DNA of 64,000 nt from contig JAFFJZ010000004.1 in assembly GCA_018340375.1 (NCBI GenBank), forward strand, positions 47,656,001 to 47,720,000. The letters run 5' to 3'. Of the stretch, positions 47,335 to 58,447 are shown piece after piece. Each line of letters begins with the position of its first letter. Positions within the stretch are counted from its first letter, which is position 1. Source of the stretch: Gonatopus flavifemur. Its lineage: Eukaryota > Arthropoda > Insecta > Hymenoptera > Dryinidae. The notes under the pieces were generated by a model, which saw nothing but the letters and a program-made list of their open reading frames with translations, was not told the origin of the DNA and made no database searches. The translations under genes were made by a program, and so were the position numbers.

Positions 47335-49362
47335 TTAATATTCCAACCTGCATGTTGGATCACAGATTCTCAAAGAGTGATATATATCTATTAACTTTTG
47401 TGAGCGTTCTCCTCCCAGCCGATTACGTATACAATTATGCACATAAGCCCAATTAGAAAACAAACGTTCTATTTGAGCAGTAGAGGCTGGTATTTTCATC
47501 AACTTTAAAGCTAATTTGGATAAACTGGGACAGTGATACATCGCACTTCCCCAGAAGATTATTGGAGTATCAAATTTTTTTTCCAAAAGAGCAGCAAACA
47601 TACCTCGTCTATGCATATAATCTTCTAACTCTCTTTTGCCAGCTTCATCTAAATTATTCGTTAGAAAACTTTGTGCTGAAGAATTGTATTTTTCATTACT
47701 AGCAAATTGCTTCCCTTGATGAAAAGGATGGAGTAGATTTGCGGCCAAGCCTATAGGTTTGATCACTTTTCGAAGTCTACTTGTCAAAATTTGATCGTAA
47801 TTGGCATTATTAGTTGGAATTTCCAATTTTAACCACAATTCCATAGCCTTTCCTAGGTTGCAATTTAGCATTTGACACTCGTTGATTAACTGACAAATTG
47901 AATCAAATATTACTAAAAAATCAATGAGCTGCTCTTCAAACTCATTATTGTGAATGAGATCAATGATATCCTTTTCATATGTATATTTTTCTTCTTTCAA
48001 AATTGATCTCATTGGTTCTAAATTTTGCAATAAACGAGCAAATGAGTCGCGATAACTGCACCAACGAGTTTCACAAGCAAGTTTTACTTTTTTGCCGTGA
48101 TGTTTGATTAATTCACTTTCTAGTGCGGGATTTTTGAATACTTTCAAAACTTTATGGACCATCTCAGCATATTTTTTCCCAACCAAAGACTTGGCCAATA
48201 AATTTCCACTATGGCTATTACATGTGCTATGCCATATTGAGATTCCTTTGCCCATACACATCATACTTGAAGCATTATAGGAAACGACTGCTATCAAATT
48301 AGTATGGTATTTTTCACGAGCAACATCAATTGCATCTTCCACTACTTTTTTGAATTCTAGACCTGTTTCACTAACGCTTGTCAGATCATATGATTTAAGA
48401 TATTGTGGATACTCTGTAACATAAGCGTTACGAGAAGAGGAAGAGAGAAGAAGGGGCCGCCAACGAGGAGGTGGAGGTGGTAGCAGCGGCGAGAATCGTA
48501 ATGAGCCAAGGCGGCGAAGACAGTTCCTCTCGTACTCTCTTTACACTACGACTTTCCTTAGCCTTCAGTAGCCACGTGCCCTACGAGGCCATTACAGACT
48601 CAACTACAAGTTAAACTAGTGCCAGTTAATCTTCGGTCACTCAGCACAAACCACGAGCCGCCCATCAAGCCTCGAGCCCTCGACAAAGGTCCTCCCTCAA
48701 AGGCGACTCCAAGGAAACGATAAGGCCAGGCCGGCCGACCCAGCGGGACGTGACGACAAAAACACACACTACCCACACTCTCACTCTACACACATTTTTT
48801 AGTGGTAAGCTATAGTTAATTGTAAGTTACCTATCGAAAAGTCTTTTAATATACATATTTGCACTCTTATTTCGATATCCAATGCATTTTCTCTGTTCTC
48901 TTCACCCGCCCCTCCTCCTCATCGTCACTCCCTTATAACTCGTTGGCATAAAGAATAGTACAAACAACAAGTTTGGTAATAGCACTACTATTTTTCCATT
49001 CGTTGATGAGCAAAACACTGTCAGTATCTTTTAAAATTTCTAACCGTTTTTTTCTACATTTTGGTGTACCTTATCTAATATTGCACCACAGAGAGTTTTT
49101 CTGGTTGGAGGTTTATAGGATAGATTTAAGATAGCTGAGAATTTTTTGAAGTATGTAGATTCTACAACATTAAAAGGGATATTGCACGCAAAAAAAATGT
49201 CCCTAAAGCTTCATCAATCAAGTTTGTTGAAACGTCAGGAAATTTCTGCCCCGTGGAGTTTGTTGAACAATGCTGTGTAGACTCTATCTGCGAATGATTG
49301 AATTGAATTATATGACATTTCCAGATGAAAATATTCGAAATTAGTTTTATCGTCATCATCAT
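47335..49362 (-). pseudogene. hAT transposase, interrupted and frameshifted
   Basis: Reading from 49362 downwards: STGQKFPDVSTNLIDEALG, then after a one-base slip in a poly-T run near 49190, FACNIPFNVVESTYFKKF..KPPTRKTLCG and WKNSSAITKLVVCTILYA. A 522-bp insertion follows, then VTEYPQYLKSYDLTS, HTNLIAVVSYNASSMMCMGK (the catalytic Asp of the usual DNAS motif is Tyr), CETRWCSYRDSF, FWGSAMYHCPSLSKLALKL and the C-terminal dimerisation region IPASTAQIERLFSNWAYVH..RLGGERSQKLIDIYHSLR. The 335-codon stretch 47335-48342 is open but is only the C-terminal half. The N-terminal BED finger is not visible, and the intact RTE lies just beyond 49352. Confidence 0.85.
48425..48946. mobile_element. 522-bp insertion with 5-bp duplication, possible solo LTR
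   Basis: GC-rich in its left half, starting GCGTTACGAGAAGAGG and ending ATAACTCGTTGG, between two CATAA copies (48420-48424 and 48947-48951). The hAT protein frame can be followed on both sides, which proves the insertion. No ORF. Length and 5-bp duplication suit a solo LTR, but TG..CA ends are absent, so the type is uncertain. Confidence 0.6.
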
Positions 49363-52300
49363 GAAGTAATCAGTCTTACGACTGGTTTGATGAAACCCTC
49401 CACCCCTGTCTATTATCCGCCAAACGTTTAATTTCTACATATCTACTACATCCCTTGTCTTGTACGATTTGCTTCATATAACTTGCTCTAGGTCTACCTT
49501 TACCAGTTTTACCATTCATTTTCCCTTCCAATATTGTTTTCAATAAACTCTCATGCCGTAATGTGTGTCCTATAAGATTGCTTCTCCTTTTCACGATGTG
49601 TTTCAAAAGATTTCTTTCTTCATTTATCTGCTCGAGTACTTCTTCATTTTTGACTTTGTCTATCCATTTTATTCTGAGCATCCTCCTATAACACCACATT
49701 TCAAAAGCTTCAAGTCTTCGTTGATCAGTTTTCCCCATTGTCCAAGTTTCGCAACCATATAATGCTGTGCTCCAAACGTAACTTTTCAAGAATTTCTTCC
49801 TTACTTCCAAGCTTATATTTTTTGAGCATAATAACTGTCTCTTTTGATAAAAAGCCTGTTTCCCTTGTGCTATTCTTGCTCTTATATCTCTTTCGCTTTT
49901 GCCGTTCTCTGTAATTATGCTTCCTAGATATTTGAATTCTTTCACCTGTTCAATTGTCTCGGTATCTATTTTGATTCCCGTTCTTCTAGCTTTTTTCGCT
50001 GCTGTACACATCATGAATTTTGTTTTGTCTTTATTTATATTCATACAATAGTTTTCCAATAATATTGTTCTCATGGTGTTGAGAATATTTTCTAGCTCAG
50101 TACTACTCGTGGCCAATATAGCTATGTCATCCGCGAATCTCAACATACTTATATTTTCTCCCTGAATCTGTAATTTCGATTGAATTTCCTCCTTCACTTC
50201 ATTCATTGCTTCTTCTATATATAAATTGAACATCAGTGGCGATAATGAGCATCCTTGTCTCACCCCTCTTCTTATTTGTGCTTCCCCTTCCTGACCCTCT
50301 ATGTCTATTATTGCACTTTGATTCTTATATAATTCGTATATTATTCTTCTATCTTTATAATTTATTCCCACCTTCTTCAGGATCGCAAAGATCTTCTCCC
50401 AGTCCACATTATCGAAAGCCTTTTGTATATCTACAAAACCTATGTACACAGATTTCTTCAGCGCTATCCTTTTCTCTATTACTGCCCTGAGTGCTAAGAT
50501 TGCTTCTCGCGTTCCCCTATTTTTTCTAAAACCAAACTGATCCTCTGCCATTCTACTCTCTATTTTATTTTCCATCCTCCTGTATATAATTTTGGTCAGT
50601 ATTTTCGAAGCATGTGAAGTTAAACTGATCGTTCTGTAGTTCTCGCATTTGTCTGCCCCTTGTTTTTCCGGGATAGCGACAATTTTATTCTTTTGGAAAT
50701 CTTCCGGTACTTCTCCTTTTTCGTACATATCTCTGATCAATTCAAACAGTGCGTCGCGGGTTCCTTCACTGGAGGCTTTTATAAGGTCCGCACTTATGCC
50801 ATCTATGCCTGGCGCTTTATTATTTTTCAATTCTTTCAAAGCCTTGTCGAATTCTGATCTCAGTATCGAATCTCCCAATTCTTCCTCATCTACATCCTCC
50901 TCCTTCTCCAATAGTGCTATATCATCTTTTCCTCTATACAAGTCATCCAAATGATTGATCCACTGTTCTATTTTCTCTTCCGTTTTTATCAATTGTCGTC
51001 CTAGAGAGTTTCTAATCTTATTGCTTCTAGATTTCATTTGTCCGAAAAATCTTTTAATAATCCTATATGCTTCATCTATTTTTCCTGAATGCAATCTTAT
51101 TTCTATTTCCTGACATTTCTCTTCTAACCACTGTTCTTTTGCTTTCCTTGATTCTCTTATTATTTTATTTCTCAATGATTTGTATCGTTGTTGGCCTTCT
51201 TGGCTATCATTATTCTTGTATTTTCTTCTTTCATTCATTAATTCTAAAATTTCTCCCGTTATCCATGGGTTTTTAGCTTCTACTCGATCATTCTTCAAAA
51301 TCTTATCCGCACATTCTCTTATATTCCCCTCCATCTTTGTCCATCTCCTCTCTATTCCCAAGTCTTTCTCTTTTTGATCTCCCAATTTTTCATCCAACAT
51401 TTTCTCGAATGCCTCATGTGTTTGTTTTTGCTTGAGGTTCTTCAAATTCCATCTTTTCTGCATTTTCCTTTTCTTCTTCAGAGCTTTGAATTTCAGAGCA
51501 CATTTCATCATCAACATATTATGATCACTATCTATATCTGCACCGGGATAAGTTTTACAGTTTTTCACTTGGTTTCTAAATCTTTGTTTCACTAATATGT
51601 AATCAATTTGGTATCTTGTTGTATCTCCTGACATTTTCCAAGTGTAGATTCTTCTTGGATGATTTTCGAATAAAGTGTTTGTGATAACCATCTTATGATT
51701 TTCACAAAATTCGACTAAACGTTGTCCTCTATCGTTCCTCCTCCCTAACGCGAAATCTCCTATAATGTTGTCCTCTTTTCCTTGTCCTACTACCGCATTC
51801 CAATCCCCCATCACTATCAAATTCTCTTCTCCCTTCACATATTCTATCACTTCTTCTATTTCTTCGTACGTTTTTTCAATATCTTCCTCCGGATATGCAG
51901 ATGTGGGCATGTATACTTGGACTATGACTGTGTCTACCGGTTTTGTTCTGATTCTAACCATCATCACACGTTCATTATGTTGCAAATAATTTTCTATTCT
52001 ATTTCCTACTCTTTTATGCATTACAATTCCTACACCTGCTTGACCGTTCTTTGATCCTGTATGAATTATTCTATAATCCCCACTCCAGAAATCGCCCTCT
52101 TGTGGCCATCTCATTTCGCTAATCCCCATTACGTCTTTATTCAACCTATTCATTTCTAATTTCAAATTTTCTAATTTTCCCGCTTGCCTCAGTGATCTAA
52201 CATTCCACGCTCCGACTCGAAGAATGTTTTTTCTTTTCCCTATCCTATTCTTCGGTTTTCGTTCCTTGCTGATGAAGCTTCCTCGAGCAGCCTCCACCCG

Positions 52301-52560
52301 GAGATCCGAACGGGAGACTAGTTTACCTCCGGAATATTTTACTCGAGAGAGCGCCATCATGTATTTATTAATTTGTTTGTTTGTTTTTGTTACATAATAT
52401 TCCAGGTTAGGAAAAAGGTTTCATTTCCTCGGGAAGTATTGAAACATGTCAAGGAAGGTAGTTTCCCCTTGCTTTCCTTCCGTTTGATTTTGCCGATGTT
52501 TCTGGCATTAGGATGATTTCGTTTCTCTCAGTTTGTATTCTTTCTCTTGAGTAGTTTATT
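49352..52560 (-). mobile_element. RTE-type non-LTR retrotransposon, apparently complete
   Basis: The 3' end (minus strand) is ACTGATTACTTCATGATGATG (49352-49373), the same tail as the truncated copies at 6.3 kb and 17.8 kb. The single ORF spans 49376-52360. The 5' UTR probably lies at 52361 to about 52560, but the exact 5' end is unclear. Confidence 0.85.
49376..52360 (-). CDS. RTE-type endonuclease/reverse transcriptase, intact
   Basis: 994 residues from the ATG at 52360, with no stops or frameshifts. Apurinic-type endonuclease in the first third: GAWNVRSL (Asn53), GISEMRW, IVMGDWNAVVGQG, YQIDYILV and DIDSDHNMLMM. Reverse transcriptase: CENYRTISLTS, DQFGFRKNRGTREAI, VDIQKAFDNVDWEKIF, RRGVRQGCSLSPLMFN and the catalytic FADD at residues 742-745. 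The C-terminal part (ALYGCETWTMGKTDQRRLEA.. to SSNQS) is typical of RTE/BovB-like proteins. It makes the element's cDNA by target-primed reverse transcription. The copy at 16.9 kb differs by very few residues over the shared 313, so this lineage moved recently. The element appears capable of mobility if expressed. Confidence 0.93.
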   Translation of the reverse strand: MMALSRVKYSGGKLVSRSDLRVEAARGSFISKERKPKNRIGKRKNILRVGAWNVRSLRQAGKLENLKLEMNRLNKDVMGISEMRWPQEGDFWSGDYRIIHTGSKNGQAGVGIVMHKRVGNRIENYLQHNERVMMVRIRTKPVDTVIVQVYMPTSAYPEEDIEKTYEEIEEVIEYVKGEENLIVMGDWNAVVGQGKEDNIIGDFALGRRNDRGQRLVEFCENHKMVITNTLFENHPRRIYTWKMSGDTTRYQIDYILVKQRFRNQVKNCKTYPGADIDSDHNMLMMKCALKFKALKKKRKMQKRWNLKNLKQKQTHEAFEKMLDEKLGDQKEKDLGIERRWTKMEGNIRECADKILKNDRVEAKNPWITGEILELMNERRKYKNNDSQEGQQRYKSLRNKIIRESRKAKEQWLEEKCQEIEIRLHSGKIDEAYRIIKRFFGQMKSRSNKIRNSLGRQLIKTEEKIEQWINHLDDLYRGKDDIALLEKEEDVDEEELGDSILRSEFDKALKELKNNKAPGIDGISADLIKASSEGTRDALFELIRDMYEKGEVPEDFQKNKIVAIPEKQGADKCENYRTISLTSHASKILTKIIYRRMENKIESRMAEDQFGFRKNRGTREAILALRAVIEKRIALKKSVYIGFVDIQKAFDNVDWEKIFAILKKVGINYKDRRIIYELYKNQSAIIDIEGQEGEAQIRRGVRQGCSLSPLMFNLYIEEAMNEVKEEIQSKLQIQGENISMLRFADDIAILATSSTELENILNTMRTILLENYCMNINKDKTKFMMCTAAKKARRTGIKIDTETIEQVKEFKYLGSIITENGKSERDIRARIAQGKQAFYQKRQLLCSKNISLEVRKKFLKSYVWSTALYGCETWTMGKTDQRRLEAFEMWCYRRMLRIKWIDKVKNEEVLEQINEERNLLKHIVKRRSNLIGHTLRHESLLKTILEGKMNGKTGKGRPRASYMKQIVQDKGCSRYVEIKRLADNRQGWRVSSNQS

Positions 52561-52741
52561 CCACTCAAAAAAAAAAGATCCAACTCTGAGATACTTATCC
52601 TCCCCACCACGTAAAGGAAGCAGATACAGTTTTATCGTACTGATGAAAATATAATATAATCTAAAAAATAAATAATAAACTATATTCTCACTCCTTCAAC
52701 AGTATCGTGGCATGTTTTTCTTTCCCTGGAGGGATTCTCCC
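52561..52741. other. Spacer between the RTE and a foldback
   Basis: AT-rich, no gene. Confidence 0.4.
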
Positions 52742-53244
52742 CCCGAAGGGAACATGAAGCTCCGACGAACGTTCAGAATAGATCATGATAGATCAGACTG
52801 AAGCTCCGTTGGAGCTCAAGTTTAGATTCGGAAACGTTCGACGAAGGTCCGATGAACGTTGAAATGTCCGCTTGAAAATAGCTTGAATGAAGGTTCATAG
52901 AACGTTTATTAAAGATTCTACGAAGATTCATTCAACCTTCAGTTTTTTATGTTTCAGACGGAATTACAATTATAGTTAGAAATGCCCCAATCTTTCATTT
53001 TTTCGTGGAAAAATATACTTTGAAAAAAACTTTGATCGAAAAATTGCAACTCGAACGAACCTTTAGCAAACGTTCGATGAACGTTTTATAAACGTTCATT
53101 CAAACTATTCTCAAGTGGACATTTCAACGTTCATCGGACCTTCGTCGAACGTTTACGAATCTAAACTTGAGCTCCAACAGAGCTTCAGTCTGATCTATCA
53201 TGATCTATTCTGAACATTTGTCGGAGCTTCATGTTCCCTTCGGG
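52742..53244. mobile_element. CCCGAAG-type foldback, uninterrupted copy
   Basis: CCCGAAGGGAACATGAAGC and the complement ending GTTCCCTTCGGG bound 503 bp, with CC on both sides (52740-52741, 53245-53246). About nine AACGTT words, most as GAACGTT or AACGTTC, lie along both arms. No coding capacity. Confidence 0.8.
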
Positions 53245-53999
53245 CCCATTATATGGAGCACTTGTTTCACTGAGGCCCGTACAGACACTTTTACGGGAAA
53301 TTATTAAATGTTTTCAATTTCGGTATTCTTTGTGGCAAAAATGAACGTTAATCTATTCATCACAATTACGAACATCCAGCGTAACTCCATAAACTCCATG
53401 AGAAATAATATATAAAGAATTATTCACTTTTTTTTTCAAATAATATGAAATTCTAGAATCACTATTTGTTTCATTTTCTTTTGAAATTACAACTATCATG
53501 ATATATATTCAGAAAAAACTGTGAGAATAAATACTCACATATGAGATTTTAACCTCTTCATTCCACTATTTTGCAGAGTTTTTCGACATTTCAAACATAC
53601 TGCAATAGTTTTTGTATTTTCTTTTCTTATTTCAAAGTTTTATTTATAATTATACATAATCCCATTCGCACTCATAATAGAGGAAATCGTTGATTTAATA
53701 GATAATATGTTTGAATTTTCAAAAAATTACCCCTAGTACATATTTTTGTTTAAAGGTTATGTTCATAATTGATACGTTCAATACGTATGTTACGTATGAT
53801 ACCTAGTTTAATACATGTATCATACGTATGATACGTATCAATGTAGTAAACCTCTGGTGACGCATCAATACCCAACCCTGCTTCACACACTTCAAATATA
53901 CATTCGAACCACTCTTAATGTTCCACCTGACGCTCGGTATACGCTTAAATCAACGTTCCAGATACTTCTCAACTACGTTCCTGACACTTTCTATCACAC
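53245..53999. other. AT-rich spacer with an ATACGTAT-rich patch
   Basis: At 53776-53843 palindromic words such as ATACGTAT and CATACGTATG recur several times. No gene is supported. The 105-codon frame at 53815-54132 runs into the tandem repeat that follows. Confidence 0.4.
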
Positions 54000-55080
54000 G
54001 CTTCCCTTTCACCAGGGAAAGCACAGCAGATATATTCTCATCCCTGACGGACAGTTTGCTACTGTTAGTTCCTTCAACCGGAACCAGAGACCAATAATAG
54101 AAAATCATACAAAGTTTGGTCAAGAAAAATAATTTAAATTTATAAATTACTTCTGAGGCGAAAGCATATCGGATATATCATAACCCCTTTACGGAAAGTC
54201 TGCTACTGTCCTATTCTCCTACTAGAGTCGTTGGCAGATGATCAAATGGATCATACGGAGTATGCTCAAGTGGACTGATTCGAATTGATTCACAATCTTT
54301 CTGTAGGCCGAAACATAACGGAGATATCATAACTCCTGACGGACAGCCAGCTACTGTGGATTTCTTCAATTAGGATCATAGACAATTCATAAAAAAGATT
54401 ATACCGAGCTTGCTTAAGGATTATTCAAGTGTATTTGCTACTTCTTCACAGGTAAAATTATAGTGGATATCCCATAAACCCTGATGGAAAATCTGCTAGT
54501 GTATACTATTTCACAACCAGAATTTTGGGCGTATGATGAAACATATGATATATTGAGCCTGCACAGAGAAACGTGAATGAATGAAACAATGTCCTCCTCG
54601 CAATATAATGACTATATTTGAGCTTAACTAAGGCGACTGGAGATGTAGCTCATTCTGAAATGAACGTTCCAAATATTTTCCATCTCTCTTCAGAGAGAAA
54701 ACTATAAAGATGTCTGGTAAGAAAAGGTACGTTGATTATGATTTTGTTGTCCGTGTAGTTTCGACGAAGTGTATTATATCTAATCTTAATTTCTTTATAA
54801 GCAGAATCATAGGATCCTTCCGAAGTAACTGATCAAGACCAGATGATCAGCTACTTCGGAAGGGTCCACTGTCGATTTCTCTAATTAGGATCGTAGGCAA
54901 TCGATGAAAAAGATCATACCGAGCCTCCTCAAGGGTGATTATTGGAGTTTATTTGCTATTTTTTTACAGGCAAAAGTATAATGGATATACCATAATCACT
55001 AATGGACAGTCTGCTAGTATCCACTATTCTGCAATCAGAATCGTGAACAAATAATGAAACAGAATAGTGAATAGATAATG
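54000..55080. repeat. Degenerate tandem repeat of about 150 bp (block B side)
   Basis: GATATATCATAACCC-like words at about 54172, 54321, 54466 and 54978 mark units that also contain CTGATGGACAGTCTGCTA and GATCATACCGAGCC. Corresponds to 22080-22670 in reverse. The middle (about 54530-54790) is disturbed, and a stem-loop of about 52 bp sits at 54812-54863. Confidence 0.65.
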
Positions 55081-55202
55081 AATGTAAATTCAATTATAGC
55101 AAGTTTGAAAAACAATCGAAAATAAGGTTAGTCACCGAGCACTTCAGGCATACTAAAATATAACATCCTGAAGCAAAATTATGAACTATGTACAAAATGG
55201 TT

Positions 55203-56941
55203 TCCCTAGATTCTTTGAGTAAAATTACAGGTAGATCAAGAAAAAGTAGGAAGGATGCAGGTATACTATACATCTGTATGTTACCTACCACCACGATCAA
55301 TATCATCAGGTAGCGTAGAAGGGAAATGAAGAAAAGACAGGAGTGCAGTGGATATACCACAGGTCCTTGCGTTAGGTACACTATTATCAGATTCTTCCAA
55401 TAGAATCACAGGTAGATGAAGAAAAAGCAAGAAGGATGCATATGTACATACATCTTTATGTTATGTACCACAATGATCAATGTCATTAGATAGCGTCATT
55501 AGAAAATGAAGAAAAGGCAGAAGTGCAGTGGATATACAAGTCCTTGCGTTGAATAATACTACTATCAGATTCTCCCAACAGTATCATAGGTGGATGAAGA
55601 AAAAGCAAAAAGGATGTAGATGTACCATACATCCGTACGTTAAATCCTACCATGATCATTAGGTAGCGTTGAAGGAAAATGCAGAAAAGATAGGAGCGCA
55701 GTGGATATACCACAAATCTTTGCATCGGGTGCATTCCACTGACCAATTGACGAATGATTGGAGAGACTGTTTAGGATCAACTCGACGAGAATTGGGCACA
55801 TACAATATTCTGATTATAGAAATGGTTGCAGAACAACAACAGGTCAACTTGACTGATATGACAATTTATTCTGAATGTTTTCTTCCAAAGTTCCATCTTT
55901 TTAATTGTTCCATTCAAGCTGGATTATATTTGTGTTCTTACAGAACAACCATTTTTATCTTCACTTATTTTGGTTTTGGGTGGTTCAATTCTCAAATATC
56001 ATGAATATTAAATGGTTTGGATATTTGATACAATATTGCTTTTTAATGATCATGAATCAATTGGAATACATTTTGAACATATCATAGATCCTAGTGTTAC
56101 TAAATCTCTCAACCCAAAAAACTCTATGACAATTTAATAAAATTCATGATATTTGAAAATTGAATCATTCCAAACCAAGATAAGTAAAGATGAAAATGAA
56201 GGTTTGTAAGAATACAAATATAATTCAGCTTGAATGGAACAATTGAAAAGATGGAACTTTGGAAGAAAACATTCAGAATAAATTGTCACGTCAGTCAAGT
56301 TGACCTATAGTTGTTCTGCAACCATTTCTATAATCAGAATATTGTATCTGCCCAATTTTCGTCGAGTTGATCCTAAACAGTCTCTCTAATCATTCGTCAA
56401 TTGGTCAGTGGAATGCCCCCGAATTCGAAGATTTGTGGTATATCCACTGCGCTCCTATCTTTTCTGCATTTTCCTTCAACGCTACCTAATGATCATGGTA
56501 GGATTTAACGTACGGATGTATGGTACATCTACATCCTTTTTGCTTTTTCTTCATCCACCTATGATACTGTTGGGAGAATCTGATAGTAGTATTATTCAAC
56601 GCAAGGACTTGTATATCCACTGCACTTCTGCCTTTTCTTCATTTTCCAATGACGCTATCTAATGACATTGATCATTGTGGTACATAACATAAAGATGTAT
56701 GTACATATGCATCCTTCTTGCTTTTTCTTCATCTACCTGTGATTCTATTGGAAGAATCTGATAATAGTGTACCTAACGCAAGGACCTGTGGTATATCCAC
56801 TGCACTTCTGTCTTTTCTTCATTTCCCTTCTACGCTACCTGATGATATTGATCGTGGTGGTAAGTAACATACAGATGTATAGTATACCTGCATCCTTTCT
56901 ACTTCTTCTTAATCCACCTGTAATTTTACTCAAAGAATTTA
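55203..56941. repeat. Foldback built of 175-bp tandem repeats, copy B
   Basis: Same structure as 20247-21948: outer words TCTTTGAGTAAAATTACAGG and its complement, three units per arm, centre near 56110. The arms resemble each other closely here (e.g. 55486-55746 and 56408-56662 encode the same spurious frame). Confidence 0.8.
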
Positions 56942-57292
56942 CTCACTGAAAAAACTTTTTCACCTGGCGTACTCAGGAATAAGGATATTGGATAATATAT
57001 AATCCAGGGGCCAAAATATTGATGAAAAATCAACAGAAACTCCCCAGATAACATTCTGTGCGCGCAAAGTTTGAGCCTCGAGAGCCGCATCTTTATGTGC
57101 GCAGTGCACCAATGTTTTACTGGCAAATAATACTATCACTCGCCATATGCACGCAAATAGCCATCACGCTCACGTATGAGCGTGATGGCTCGCAGTTCTG
57201 TCAACAGAAAGCGACGCACATGGATCCGACTTTGCTAGCGATTCATCAACTCGATTTGCACGTGAATCGCTTACATTTGCGCGCAAAATGCT

Positions 57293-57300
57293 ATTAGGAT
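57293..57300. other. Empty target site of the hAT-like palindrome
   Basis: ATTAGGAT (reverse ATCCTAAT) joins TAGCATTTTGCGCGC and CGCGTTAAACGTAATGGG without any insertion. These are exactly the sequences flanking the 4.9-kb element in block A. Confidence 0.9.
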
Positions 57301-57315
57301 CACGCGTTAAACGTA

Positions 57316-57774
57316 ATGGGTCTTCCTAATGTTGACGGTGTTTCTTCTTATTTGAATGCAGTAATGCAGTGTATACTGTACTGTGCTTCTAAGACAAAAC
57401 AATTACTTTTATCTGACCCCCATTACATCATAAATATTTCAATTCAGAACTACAATTCGCAAAAAAACTTTGATATCATAGCTTCAAAACAGCTTGCAGG
57501 TTCACAATACTTGCATAATCACTCACAAGATGCAGGAGAACTCATCGCTTCTATTTGCGAAAATCCAATGGCTATTAAAAATTTATTGAAGCACCAAATA
57601 ACTACCATAACGGGATGTACGAAATCTGAATATACCGAAAATATTGTTGGTACAAATTGTGTTACACGTCTTGGGCTACCTCCAATTTCACAAAAATCAT
57701 TTGAGTTTCAAGAAATATTCAAGTTCAATATCCATGTGCGTCGCTTCGTGAGAGCATGTTATCTGGGTAGATAG
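57316..57774 (+). pseudogene. USP-like pseudo-enzyme, copy B, truncated
   Basis: MGLPNVDGVSSYLNAVMQCI matches copy A, again with Ser at the catalytic Cys position. SQDAGELIASI is the second box. The frame follows copy A to FKFN near 57730, then enters unrelated DNA and F2, so the CxxC and His box are lost. About 138 of 152 codons are genuine. Substitutions against copy A are spread over all codon positions, in line with absence of selection. Confidence 0.7.
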
Positions 57775-57950
57775 CAAAAGTTCCAAAAACCAGATCCCAT
57801 TGAATCCTTCTGGAACCACAAAATGAATCACTGAAATGTCAGTAGAATGGAGTTCTTGGAGAATTCAAATCGCCTTTTATCATACTATATACAGTACAAT
57901 ATATAGTATGACAAAAGGCGATTTGAATTCTCCAAGGACTCTATTCTGCT

Positions 57951-58208
57951 CCCTGCTGAAAACGTCTCATAAATTCTGATGTTTAACTCTTATGAGATTT
58001 TGATGTGTATTTGTCCATGAGGTTATACTTATTTAAGGGAATGAATGAGAAACATTATAAGAATGTATCAGACTTTATAAGGATCTCATAAGAGCTGTGA
58101 AATCTCATAATAAATGATAAAATAAAAAAGAATCTATCAGTTTTTGATGTGTATTTATCCAAGAACTTATGAGCATTTATGTGATCTTATGAAACTTTTT
58201 CAACAGGG
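57951..58208. mobile_element. MITE with CCCTGCTGAAAA ends
   Basis: CCCTGCTGAAAACGTCTCAT and the complement ending TTTTTCAACAGGG. CT flanks both sides, and copy A of F2 reads ATTCTGCTGACATTT, confirming a 2-bp duplication. The interior has repeated TCTTATGAG-type words. Confidence 0.87.
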
Positions 58209-58222
58209 CTGACATTTCAGTA

Positions 58223-58447
58223 CCGTAAAATGGGGTGAATAGGAACATGTCGGGTGAATAGAAACACCCTTAGAAAGTGAAAACTATTGGAGAATGATCA
58301 TTCTATCATACACCTTCATCTTCCCCGCACCACGCCCCACTCCGGGAACAATTTTGAAATTTAGGTAGACCGCATATGGCCGGGATACCAATCATTTTAA
58401 GGGTGTTTCTATTCACCCAACTTGTTTCTATTCACCCCATTTTACGG
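58223..58447. mobile_element. TA-flanked MITE, CCGTAAAATGGGGTGAATAG ends (copy 2)
   Basis: Same family as 19453-19639, with extra GGGTGAATAG units in both arms. TA on both sides (58221-58222, 58448-58449). The empty site is in F2 copy A. Confidence 0.87.

Noticed and set aside
48425..48946. Ribosomal DNA fragment, suggested by local GC-richness
   Set aside because: I could not match any conserved rRNA core stretch. The 5-bp CATAA duplication points to a mobile insertion instead.
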